Below, piece after piece: positions 24,503-31,718 of a DNA stretch of 35,440 nucleotides; the stretch's first letter is position 1, and every line of letters begins with the position of its first letter. Under the pieces are notes generated by a model that saw only the letters and a list, made by a program, of their open reading frames with translations, was not told where the DNA came from and searched no databases. Origin of the DNA: Pseudomonas citronellolis (GTDB taxonomy: Bacteria; Pseudomonadota; Gammaproteobacteria; Pseudomonadales; Pseudomonadaceae); the NCBI RefSeq assembly GCF_029335315.1, contig NZ_JARJLT010000287.1, positions 1-35,440 on the forward strand, in the 5' to 3' direction. Position numbers and translations under genes: made by a program.

Positions 24503-26334
24503 GGACTCGCTGCAAGGCCCTGCCGTTCTGTCTGCTGTCCTGCCTGCTGTTCGCCGGCTGCGCCGCCGACCTCGCCCGTGACCAAGGCCTGTTGCTGATC
24601 GGCGACGGCAAGTACGAAGCCGGCCTCGAACGCCTGCAGCAGGCGGTGGACGAGGACCCGCGCGACCCGACGCGCAAGATCACCCTGACCACCGCGCGGG
24701 CGCGGGCGGTCAAGGCGCTGCTGGCCCAGGCCGACCTCGACCGCGCCCAGCACGACTTCAACTCGGCGCAGAACGGTTACCGCCGGGTGCTCGGCATCGA
24801 GCCGGAGAACGGCCGCGCCCGCGACGCGCTGTTCCAGCTGGAGCAGATGCGCAACGTCAACGCCATGCTGATCCAGGGCCAGACCGACCTGCGCCGTGGC
24901 GACCTGGTGGGGGCCGAGCGCCAGGTGCGCGCGATGCTCGCCCTCGACCCGGGCAACCGCGAGGCCGCCGAGCTGCAGCGCAACGTCGACCTGATCCGTG
25001 GCCGCAACGTCGCCCAGTACCCGCAGCTGCGCTCGCGCCTGGACCGCCCGGTGACCCTGGAATTCCGCGACGCCAGCCTGAAGATGATCTTCGAGGTGCT
25101 GTCGCGCGCCGCCGGGCTCAACTTCATCTTCGACAAGGACGTGCGCCCGGACATGAAGGCGACCATCTTCGTGCGCCAGGTGCGCATCGAGGACGCGGTG
25201 GGCCTGTTGCTGCAGCAGAACCAGCTGCACCAGAAGATGGTGAACGACAACACCATCCTCATCTACCCGGACTCGCCGCAGAAGCAGAAGGATTACCAGG
25301 ACCTGGTGATGCGCACCTTCTACCTGACCAACATCGACGCCAACACCGCGATGAACATGGTCAAGACCATGCTCAAGACCCGCGACGTGTTCATCGACGA
25401 GCGCCTCAACACCCTGACCATGCGCGACAGCGCCGACGCCGTGCGCATGGCCGAGAAGCTGCTGCAGGCCCAGGACCAGTCCAACCCCGAGGTGGTGCTG
25501 GAGGTGGAGGTGATGGAGGTGGCCAAGCAGCGCATCCTCGACCTCGGCCTGCAGTGGCCGAACACCTTCGGGGTGATCAACGACGACGGCAGCGCGGTGA
25601 CCATCCTCAACCAGCTGCGCGGCATCGACTCCAGCCGCATCACCATCGCGCCGTCGCCGCAGCTGAAGATCAACGCCCAGGACAACGAAGTGAACACCCT
25701 GGCCAGCCCGGTGATCCGCGTCAGCAACCGCGAGCAGGCGCGCATCCACATCGGCCAACGGGTGCCGATCGTCAGCGCCACCTCGATGCCCTCGACCCAG
25801 GGCCCGGTGATCACCGAGAGCATCACCTACCTCGACGTCGGCCTGAAGCTGGAGGTGCAGCCCATCGTCCACCTGAACAACGAGGTGGCGATCAAGATCG
25901 CCCTGGAAGTGAGCAACGCCACCCAGCTGGAGCCGACCCGCCAGGGCACCATCCCGGTCCAGGTCGACACCCGCAACGCGCTGACCACCCTGCGCCTGCA
26001 CGACGGCGAGACGCAGATCCTCGCCGGGCTGATGCGCAACCAGCACGACGCCACCGGCAACAAGATCCCCGGCCTGGGCGACATCCCCGGCATCGGCCGG
26101 CTGTTCGGCAGCAACAAGGACACCATCGGCAAGTCCGAGCTGGTGCTGTCGATCACCCCGCACATCGTGCGCAACCTGCCGTACCAGAACCCGGCGGACA
26201 TGGAGTTCCCCTCCGGCACCGAGAGCAGCATGCAGATCCGCCCGATGGACACCCGCGACGACTCCGCCGCGCTGTCGACCGAGCGCCCGCCGCTGGCCGC
26301 CGCGCCCAACGTGCGGGTGGAGGTGGGGCCGTGA
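24499..26334 (+). CDS. gspD: Outer-membrane secretin lipoprotein (GspD/PilQ family)
   Basis: A 611-residue lipoprotein; the lipobox LFAGC places the lipidated Cys at residue 21. A TPR-like helical region (about 25-165; LLIGDGKYEAGLERLQQAVDEDPRDPTRK) is unusual for classical GspD. It is followed by an STN-type N0 domain (about 183-255; VTLEFRDASLKMIFEVLSRAAGLNFIFDKDV), an N1 domain (about 270-335; RTFYLTNIDANTAMNMVKTML) and the secretin barrel (about 420-560; VPIVSATSMPSTQGPVITESITYLDVGLKLEV, LAGLMRNQHDATGNKIPGLGDIPGIGRLFG, ELVLSITPHIVR). As a lipoprotein it could reach the outer membrane without a separate pilotin. It overlaps both neighbours by 4 bases, placing it firmly in the operon. Confidence 0.92.
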   Translation: MRTRCKALPFCLLSCLLFAGCAADLARDQGLLLIGDGKYEAGLERLQQAVDEDPRDPTRKITLTTARARAVKALLAQADLDRAQHDFNSAQNGYRRVLGIEPENGRARDALFQLEQMRNVNAMLIQGQTDLRRGDLVGAERQVRAMLALDPGNREAAELQRNVDLIRGRNVAQYPQLRSRLDRPVTLEFRDASLKMIFEVLSRAAGLNFIFDKDVRPDMKATIFVRQVRIEDAVGLLLQQNQLHQKMVNDNTILIYPDSPQKQKDYQDLVMRTFYLTNIDANTAMNMVKTMLKTRDVFIDERLNTLTMRDSADAVRMAEKLLQAQDQSNPEVVLEVEVMEVAKQRILDLGLQWPNTFGVINDDGSAVTILNQLRGIDSSRITIAPSPQLKINAQDNEVNTLASPVIRVSNREQARIHIGQRVPIVSATSMPSTQGPVITESITYLDVGLKLEVQPIVHLNNEVAIKIALEVSNATQLEPTRQGTIPVQVDTRNALTTLRLHDGETQILAGLMRNQHDATGNKIPGLGDIPGIGRLFGSNKDTIGKSELVLSITPHIVRNLPYQNPADMEFPSGTESSMQIRPMDTRDDSAALSTERPPLAAAPNVRVEVGP

Positions 26335-26798
26335 GCGCGCGCGGTTTCACGCTGATCGAGGTGGTCATCACCCTGGCCATCATCGGCCTGCTCGCCAGCA
26401 TGGCCGCGCCCCTGGGCGAGACCCTGGTGCGCCGCGGCAAGGAGCAGGAGCTGCGCACCGCGCTGTACCAGCTGCGCGACGCCATCGACGCCTACAAGCG
26501 CGCCAGCGACGCCGGGCGCATCGAGAAATCCGCCGCCACCAGCGGCTACCCGCCGGACCTCAAGGTGCTGGTGGACGGCGTGCGCGACGTGCGCAGCGCC
26601 AAGGGCGCCAAGCTGTACTTCCTGCGCCGCATCCCCAACGACCCGCTGGCCGACGGCCGCCAGCCGGCGCTGGAACAGTGGGGCCTGCGTTCCTACGCCA
26701 GCCCGGCGGACGACCCGCGCGAGGGCGAGGACGTCTTCGACGTGTATTCCCAGGCCCGCGGCAAGGGCCTCAACGGCATCGCCTACCGGGAGTGGTGA
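26331..26798 (+). CDS. Type II pseudopilin (first of three)
   Basis: A 155-residue prepilin with the processing site ARG|FTLIEVVITLAIIGLLASMAAP and the glutamate at mature position 5. The globular part has the GspG-like elements YPPDLKVLVDGV and LRRIPNDPLADGRQPALEQWGLRSYASP and ends near a DVYSQARGKGLNG segment like that in GspG family members. The GTG start overlaps the secretin stop (GTGA). It resembles PulG/GspG in its C-terminal pattern, so the locus may hold two G-type pseudopilins; it could instead fill the GspH, I or J position. Confidence 0.87.
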   Translation: MSARGFTLIEVVITLAIIGLLASMAAPLGETLVRRGKEQELRTALYQLRDAIDAYKRASDAGRIEKSAATSGYPPDLKVLVDGVRDVRSAKGAKLYFLRRIPNDPLADGRQPALEQWGLRSYASPADDPREGEDVFDVYSQARGKGLNGIAYREW

Positions 26799-26800
26799 GC

Positions 26801-27175
26801 ATGAAAGGCGCGCGCGGCTTCACCCTCATCGAACTGCTGGTGGTCATGGCGATCATCGCCACCCTGATGACCATCGCCATGCCGCGCTATTTCAACAGCC
26901 TGGAGCAGTCCCGCGAGACCACCCTGAAGCAGAGCCTGTCGGTGATGCGCGAGGCCCTGGACCACTACTACGGCGACACCGGGCGCTACCCGGAAAGCCT
27001 CGACGAGCTGATCGGCCAGCGCTACCTGCGCAGCCTGCCGGTGGACCCGATCACCGAGCGCAACGACCTGTGGCTGACCGTGCCGCCGCCGGACGGGGTG
27101 TCCGGCGCGGTGGCCGACGTGAAGAGCGGGGCGAGCGGGAGGGCGCGCGATGGCAGCCAGTATGCGGAATGGTGA
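26801..27175 (+). CDS. Type II pseudopilin (second of three)
   Basis: A 124-residue prepilin, site ARG|FTLIELLVVMAIIATLMTIAMPRYF, with Glu at position 5. The body has TLKQSLSVMREALDHYYGDTGRYPESLDELIGQRYLRSLPVDPIT, again GspG-like, and ends in a short Gly/Ser-rich tail (SGASGRARDGSQYAEW). It follows the previous gene by 2 bases and overlaps the next by 26 bases. At 124 residues it is at the short end for G-type pseudopilins. Confidence 0.87.
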   Translation: MKGARGFTLIELLVVMAIIATLMTIAMPRYFNSLEQSRETTLKQSLSVMREALDHYYGDTGRYPESLDELIGQRYLRSLPVDPITERNDLWLTVPPPDGVSGAVADVKSGASGRARDGSQYAEW

Positions 27176-27665
27176 GCGCGGCTTCAGCTTCCTCGGGGTG
27201 CTCTTCGTGATCACCCTGATGGGCGCGCTGCTGGCCACCACCGGGCAGCTCTGGGCCACCGGCGCGCAGCGCGAGCGCGAACGCCAGCTGCTGTGGGTCG
27301 GCAACCAGTACGCCAAGGCGCTGCGCGGCTACTACCGCGCTTCGCCGGGCCTGGCGCAGTACCCGCAGCGCCTGGAGGACCTGCTCGAGGACCAGCGTTT
27401 CCCGACCCCGGCGCGGCACCTGCGCAAGCTCTACGCCGACCCCCTGGGCGGCGGCGACTGGGGCCTGGTGCTGACCATCGACGGGCGCATCGCCGGGGTC
27501 TACAGCAAGGCGCCGGGCGAGCCGCTGCTGCGCGCCAACTTCCCCGACGCCTGGCGCGAATTCGAGGGCATGGGCAGCTACGCCGACTGGCGCTTCGTCG
27601 CCGAGAAGGCCTTCCAGGGCAACGACGCCGGCGTGCCCTCCACGGGCGGGAGCGACGAGCCATGA
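27150..27665 (+). CDS. Pseudopilin-like protein lacking the position-5 glutamate
   Basis: A 171-residue protein with a prepilin-like start: GERG|FSFLGVLFVITLMGALLATTG. Mature position 5 is Gly rather than Glu. In the type II system the tip pseudopilin GspK also lacks Glu-5, so this may be a tip or initiating subunit, although GspK is about twice as long. The body has WVGNQYAKALRGYYRASPGLAQYPQRLEDLLEDQRFPTPARHLRKLYADPLGGGDW, a pattern seen in many small type II/MSHA-linked pilin-like proteins. The ATG at 27150 or 27162 could be used. It ends in a 4-base overlap with csgE, which is a direct junction between the secretion and curli parts. Confidence 0.8.
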   Translation: MAASMRNGERGFSFLGVLFVITLMGALLATTGQLWATGAQRERERQLLWVGNQYAKALRGYYRASPGLAQYPQRLEDLLEDQRFPTPARHLRKLYADPLGGGDWGLVLTIDGRIAGVYSKAPGEPLLRANFPDAWREFEGMGSYADWRFVAEKAFQGNDAGVPSTGGSDEP

Positions 27666-28057
27666 GCCGGGCCCTGGCGCTGCTGCTCTGCCTGTCGCTG
27701 CTGGGCGCCGCCACGGCGCGCGCCGGCGAGGACGACGAGCTCAACGGCTTCATCGTCGACGACGCCATCTCCCACATCGGCCACGACTTCTACCGCTACT
27801 TCAGCGAGCGCCTGCGCGACACCAGCCGCCTGGACTTCAACCTGGTGGTCCGCGAACGCCCGTCGGCGCGCTGGGGCAGCCTGATCTGGGTGGAATTCCA
27901 GCAGCGCGTGCTCTACCGCGAATTCCTCGCGCCGAACACCGCCGAGCTCAAGACCGTGGCCTACGCCGCCGCCGACAAGGTGGCCCAGGCCGTGGTCCGC
28001 CAACGCCTGGAGACCCTGCTCCAGGACACCACCGACATCGAGAGGGACGAACTATGA
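27662..28057 (+). CDS. csgE: Curli assembly chaperone CsgE
   Basis: A 131-residue periplasmic protein with a signal peptide at about residues 1-21 (MSRALALLLCLSLLGAATARA). The body shows the CsgE pattern: ELNGFIVDDAISHIGHDFYRYFSERL, NLVVRERPSARWGSLIWVEFQQRVLYREFL, then TVAYAAADKVAQAVVRQRLETLL. CsgE caps the periplasmic side of the CsgG pore and brings curlin to it. The length matches E. coli CsgE (about 129). The start overlaps the pseudopilin stop and the end overlaps csgF by 4 bases. Confidence 0.93.
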   Translation: MSRALALLLCLSLLGAATARAGEDDELNGFIVDDAISHIGHDFYRYFSERLRDTSRLDFNLVVRERPSARWGSLIWVEFQQRVLYREFLAPNTAELKTVAYAAADKVAQAVVRQRLETLLQDTTDIERDEL

Positions 28058-28458
28058 AGCGCGCCACACTGTCGCTCGCCAGCCTGCTTTGCCTGCTGGG
28101 CAGCGCCCAGGCCACGGAACTGGTGTACACCCCGGTGAACCCGTCGTTCGGCGGCAACCCGCTCAACGGCACCTGGCTGCTGAACAACGCCCAGGCGCAG
28201 AACGACCACGACGACCCGGACGCCCGCACCTCGGCCTTCGCCGGCACCACCGCGCTGCAGCGTTTCAGCAGCCAGCTGGAGTCGCGCCTGCTGTCGCAGC
28301 TGCTGACCAACATCGAGAACGGCAACACCGGCAGCCTGAGCACCGAATCGTTCCTCATCGACATCATCGACGACTCCGGGGCGCTGAGCATCCAGGTCAC
28401 CGACAAGAACACCGGCGAGGTGTCGGAAATCGTGGTCAACGGGCTGACCCCGAACTAG
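28054..28458 (+). CDS. csgF: Curli assembly factor CsgF
   Basis: A 134-residue secreted protein with a signal peptide at about residues 1-20. The mature N-terminus has the CsgF signature LVYTPVNPSFGGNPLNG, the part that inserts into the CsgG pore, followed by NNAQAQNDH and a C-terminal domain (FLIDIIDDSGALSIQVTDKNTGEVSEIVV). CsgF sits at the cell surface and couples CsgB nucleation to secretion. It overlaps csgE by 4 bases and lies 36 bases before csgG. Confidence 0.94.
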   Translation: MKRATLSLASLLCLLGSAQATELVYTPVNPSFGGNPLNGTWLLNNAQAQNDHDDPDARTSAFAGTTALQRFSSQLESRLLSQLLTNIENGNTGSLSTESFLIDIIDDSGALSIQVTDKNTGEVSEIVVNGLTPN

Positions 28459-28494
28459 TCGCGGGTCGAGCGCATTCGAGCGAGGAGACGGGCC

Positions 28495-29343
28495 ATGAAC
28501 GCAGCACTGAAGGTAATGATGCTGGCGGTCGCTCTGGCGGGCTGTGGTCTGCGCGAGCCCATGCCGGCGGTACAGGATGTCGAAACGCCCACGCTGACCC
28601 CGCGGGCCTCCACCTACAAGGACCTGCTCGAACTGCCGCGCCCGCGCGGCCGCCTGGTGGCGGCGGTGTACGGTTTCCGCGACCAGACCGGGCAGTACAA
28701 GCCGACCCCGGCCAGCTCCTTCTCCACCAGCGTGACCCAGGGCGCGGCGAGCATGCTGATGGACGCGCTCTCGGCCAGCGGCTGGTTCATGGTGCTGGAG
28801 CGCGAGGGCCTGCAGAACCTGCTGACCGAGCGCAAGATCATCCGCGCCTCGCAGAAGAAGCCCAACACCCCGGTGAACATCCAGGCCGAGCTGCCGCCGC
28901 TGCAGGCGGCCAACCTGATGCTAGAGGGCGGCATCATCGCCTACGACACCAATATCCGCACCGGCGGCGACGGCGCCCGCTACCTGGGCATCGGCACCTC
29001 GGTGGAGTACCGCGTCGACCAGGTCTCGGTGAACCTGCGCGCGGTGGACGTGCGCAGCGGCCAGGTGCTGGCCAACGTGATGACCAGCAAGACCATCTAC
29101 TCCATCGGCCAGAGCGCCAGCGTGTTCAAGTTCATCGAGTTCCGCAAGCTGCTGGAGGCGGAGGTCGGCTACACCACCAACGAACCGGCGCAACTGTGCG
29201 TGCTCTCGGCGATCGAGGCGGCGGTGGCGCACCTGGTGGCCCAGGGCATCGAACGGCACATGTGGCAGGTGGCCGACGAGACCCAGAAGGACAACAGCTC
29301 GCTGCCCAAGTACCTGGAGCAATACCAGAGTAGCCTGCAATAG
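28495..29343 (+). CDS. csgG: Curli secretion pore lipoprotein CsgG
   Basis: A 282-residue lipoprotein; the lipobox ALAGC puts the lipidated Cys at residue 17. CsgG family features follow: LPRPRGRLVAAVYGFRDQTGQYKP, FSTSVTQGAASMLMDALSASGWFMVLEREGLQNLLTERKIIR, ANLMLEGGIIAYDTNIRTGGDGARYLGIG and YRVDQVSVNLRAVDVRSGQVLANVMTSKTIYS. Nine copies form a 36-strand outer-membrane pore that exports CsgA and CsgB. The start is preceded by GAGGAGA. It is the last gene of the plus-strand series, with REP elements 5 bases after its stop. Confidence 0.95.
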   Translation: MNAALKVMMLAVALAGCGLREPMPAVQDVETPTLTPRASTYKDLLELPRPRGRLVAAVYGFRDQTGQYKPTPASSFSTSVTQGAASMLMDALSASGWFMVLEREGLQNLLTERKIIRASQKKPNTPVNIQAELPPLQAANLMLEGGIIAYDTNIRTGGDGARYLGIGTSVEYRVDQVSVNLRAVDVRSGQVLANVMTSKTIYSIGQSASVFKFIEFRKLLEAEVGYTTNEPAQLCVLSAIEAAVAHLVAQGIERHMWQVADETQKDNSSLPKYLEQYQSSLQ

Positions 29344-29347
29344 GCCC

Positions 29348-29566
29348 GTAGGAGCGCGCCATGCGCGCGAATCGCGGGCGAGGGGAAATCCCAGCGTCGT
29401 AGGGCGCATAACCGTTCGCGGTTATCCGCCGTCGGCCCGAGCGCCGGAGCCGACGGCAACGGCGGATAACGCCGTAGGCGTTATGCGCCCTACGGGTCGC
29501 CCCATCAAGCAAACACCACCGTAGGAGCGCGCCATGCGCGCGATCGCGGGCGTGGCCCGCTCCTGC
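29348..29566. repeat. REP cluster between csgG and csgA
   Basis: Two copies of a GTAGGAGCGCGCCATGCGCGCG hairpin element (29348-29380 and 29521-29566) flank a facing pair of GGCGGATAAC-type repeats (29399-29430 inverted, 29461-29494 direct). The facing halves are largely complementary over some 30 bases, so the pair could fold into a long hairpin. No gene is visible in 29344-29643. The cluster separates the convergent ends of csgG and csgA and may stop or stabilise both transcripts. Confidence 0.75.
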
Positions 29567-29643
29567 GATGGTGTGTGAGGGTGAGTCGTGCGTCGATGTT
29601 TTCGGCAGCCCCGCCTGCCCACGTCCATGGCGATCGCCCGGGC

Positions 29644-29681
29644 AAAAAAAGACCGCCAGCCCTGGGGAAGGCGTGGCGGTC
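29644..29681 (-). terminator. Intrinsic terminator of the csgBA operon
   Basis: On the minus strand the 8-base stem GACCGCCA/TGGCGGTC, with a 15-base loop, is followed by seven T residues. It lies 18 bases after the csgA stop. This is the clearest terminator in the window. Confidence 0.88.
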
Positions 29682-29698
29682 AGTAGGGCGCTTTGCGC

Positions 29699-31168
29699 TT
29701 ACTGCTGCGAGACGGTCGAGACGTTGCCGGTGCCGAACTGCTGGACGCTGGCGTTCATGTTCACCCCGGCCTGCTCCACGGTGGCCTGGTTGGCCGAGCC
29801 GCCCTGGGTGATGTAGGCGAGGTTGACGCCGTCGGTCTGGGTCACGCTGGCGATGTTGTTGTCGCCGTAGAGCTGGTTCACGTAAGCCTGGTTGCCGGCG
29901 CCGGACTGGTCGATCTCGACGCTGTTGAGGCTGCCGTTGCTGGTGCCGGTGGCGTAGTTGGCGGTGCCGCGCTGGTCGGCGACGAGGATGTTGTCGCTGC
30001 CGTTCTGCTCGAAGTACAGCTCGTTGTTCTGGTCGGCCTGGACGACGGTGGCGTCGTTGCCGCTGCCGTTCTGGGTCAGCTGGGCGACCTGGCTGCTGTC
30101 CTGCTGTTTCATCTGCACGACGTTGTCGTTGCCGTTCTGCTGGATCGCCGCGCGGTTGCCGGTGCCGTACTGGCCGCCGTGGCGGGCGCCGCGCAGTTCG
30201 TTCATGAAGACCTGGTTGGTGGTGCCGTTGGAGACCACGGTCAGGCTGTGGTCGCTGCCGGTCTGGTAGGTGTAGTGCAGGTTGCCGGTGCCGTTCTGGT
30301 ACAGCGCGGTGTTCAGCCGCGCGCCCTGGTACTGGTCGGCCCAGGCGGCGTTGCTGTCGCCGGCCTGGCTGATGCTGGCGAGGTTGCCGGTGTAGGGCAC
30401 CAGGCCGTCGCCGAAGCTCTGGTCGATGACCGCTTCGTTGAGCGTGCCCAGTTGGGTGACGCTGGCCTGGCTGCCGTCCTGGCTGTCCTGCCAGACCTCC
30501 GCGTAGTTGTCGGAACCGGACTGGTTGAACACCTGGTTGCCGCTCAGGCCCAGGTTCTGCCAGCCGTTGGCGATGTTGCCGGTGCCTTCCTGGTAGACCT
30601 CGATGCGGCCGTTGCTCTGCTCGGTCTGCCAGGCGGTGCCGCGGTTGCCGCTGCCGTTCTGGATCACCAGGGCGCTGTTGTTCTGCCCGGTGACCAGCTG
30701 CTCGATGTCGGCCTCGTTGCCGCTGCCGTTCTGCACGCTCTGCGCCTGGCTGCCGGTCTGGCCGTCCTGCCAGACCATGGAGAAGTTGGTGTCGCCGGCT
30801 TGCACCTGTTGCGAGAAGTTGGCCATGCCGTAGTTCTGGCTGGCGAAGTTGTCGTTCCACTGGCCGCTGGCCTGCTGGCTGATGCTGCTCTGGGTCTCGC
30901 CGAACTGCTGGTCGCCGTAGGCGGCGTTGTAGTCGCCGCTGTGGCTCTGGGTGATGGTGCTGGCGCTGGCTTCGCTCTGCACGGCCATGGCGTTGTTGCC
31001 GGTGCCGCCCTGGTTCTGGCTGGCGCTGCTCTGCCCGGAAGCCGCCTGCTGCACGCTGGCGATGTTCTCGGTGCCGTTCTGCACCTGGTTGGAGGTGCTG
31101 TCGTCGGCCAGGGCCTGGCCGGCTGCGAGCAGCAGGATCGCTGCACTGATGGGGGTGAGTCTGAACAT
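29699..31168 (-). CDS. csgA: Very long curlin major subunit CsgA
   Basis: A 489-residue secreted curlin with a signal peptide at about residues 1-21 (MFRLTPISAAILLLAAGQALA). The rest is about 20 imperfect repeats of 21-29 residues on the curlin pattern (x-Q-x-G-x-x-N-x-A-x-x-x-Q), for example VQNGSGNEADIEQ, QEGTGNIANGW and LTQNGSGNDATVVQ. E. coli CsgA has about 150 residues and five repeats, so this subunit is roughly three times longer. Repeats stack as beta-arches to make amyloid fibres. The composition is rich in Q, N, G, S and A with scattered aromatic residues and no cysteine. The ATG at 31168 is preceded by GGGAG. It follows csgB by 27 bases and ends before a strong terminator. Confidence 0.92.
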   Translation of the reverse strand: MFRLTPISAAILLLAAGQALADDSTSNQVQNGTENIASVQQAASGQSSASQNQGGTGNNAMAVQSEASASTITQSHSGDYNAAYGDQQFGETQSSISQQASGQWNDNFASQNYGMANFSQQVQAGDTNFSMVWQDGQTGSQAQSVQNGSGNEADIEQLVTGQNNSALVIQNGSGNRGTAWQTEQSNGRIEVYQEGTGNIANGWQNLGLSGNQVFNQSGSDNYAEVWQDSQDGSQASVTQLGTLNEAVIDQSFGDGLVPYTGNLASISQAGDSNAAWADQYQGARLNTALYQNGTGNLHYTYQTGSDHSLTVVSNGTTNQVFMNELRGARHGGQYGTGNRAAIQQNGNDNVVQMKQQDSSQVAQLTQNGSGNDATVVQADQNNELYFEQNGSDNILVADQRGTANYATGTSNGSLNSVEIDQSGAGNQAYVNQLYGDNNIASVTQTDGVNLAYITQGGSANQATVEQAGVNMNASVQQFGTGNVSTVSQQ

Positions 31169-31195
31169 GGCGGTGGCTCCCTGGGGTGTGCTCTG

Positions 31196-31666
31196 TCAGT
31201 GGTATTGCCGGACCGATACGCTCTGGCCATTGCCGGACTGCGCGACGCTGCTGTCCAGGCCACTGCCGGTCTGTTCGATCAATGCGCTGTTGGAGTTGCC
31301 GGCCTGGCTTATCTGCGCGCGGTTGTCGCTGCCGCGCTGGACGATGCCGGCGCTGTTGCCATAGCCCTGCTGGTCGATGGAGGCCATCAGGTTGTTGCCT
31401 TGCTGGAGAATCCAGGCTTCCTGCGCGCTGCCGGCCTGGACGATGCGCCCGAGCAGGGACTGGCCGTCCTGCTGCAGGCGCGCCAGGTTGGCGCTGCCGT
31501 TCTGGGCGATCGCCGCCAGTTGCCCGGGCGGCGCCACCAGCGGCAGCGGATCGCCCAGGTCGCCGGTGCTGGCCAGGTCGGCGTTGTCCTGCAGGTCGTC
31601 GGCCAGGGCCGCGCCGGCGAGCAGCGCGGTGGCCAGGAGCAGGGACGGCAGACGAAGCGGGTGCAT
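31196..31666 (-). CDS. csgB: Curlin nucleator CsgB
   Basis: A 156-residue secreted protein with a signal peptide at about residues 1-22. About five curlin-type repeats follow a short linker: LAAIAQNGSANLARLQQ, GRIVQAGSAQEAWILQQ, MASIDQQGYGNSAGIVQ, RAQISQAGNSNSALIEQ and SSVAQSGNGQSVSVRQYH. Length and number of repeats match E. coli CsgB (about 151), and the gene order csgB-csgA is the usual one. CsgB anchors at the surface and seeds CsgA polymerisation. GAAGGAGAAGG before the ATG is a strong ribosome site. Confidence 0.9.
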   Translation of the reverse strand: MHPLRLPSLLLATALLAGAALADDLQDNADLASTGDLGDPLPLVAPPGQLAAIAQNGSANLARLQQDGQSLLGRIVQAGSAQEAWILQQGNNLMASIDQQGYGNSAGIVQRGSDNRAQISQAGNSNSALIEQTGSGLDSSVAQSGNGQSVSVRQYH

Positions 31667-31687
31667 GGCCTTCTCCTTCGACGCGAG

Positions 31688-31711
31688 GCCCCACCCCTGG
31701 CGGGGTGGGGC
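31688..31711 (-). terminator. Perfect 10-bp hairpin between the unknown secreted protein gene and csgB
   Basis: Arms GCCCCACCCC (31688-31697) and GGGGTGGGGC (31702-31711) with a four-base loop lie 7 bases after the upstream gene stop and about 22 bases before the csgB ATG. There is no T-tract, so it is more likely a partial terminator or an mRNA stability/processing hairpin that sets the ratio of curlin to upstream message. Confidence 0.5.
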
Positions 31712-31718
31712 TCGCCAC

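Noticed and set aside
29699-31666. Fap-type functional amyloid rather than curli
   Set aside because: The repeats follow the curlin pattern and clear csgE, csgF and csgG are next to them; no FapB/FapC-type long linkers or FapF-like pore are seen.
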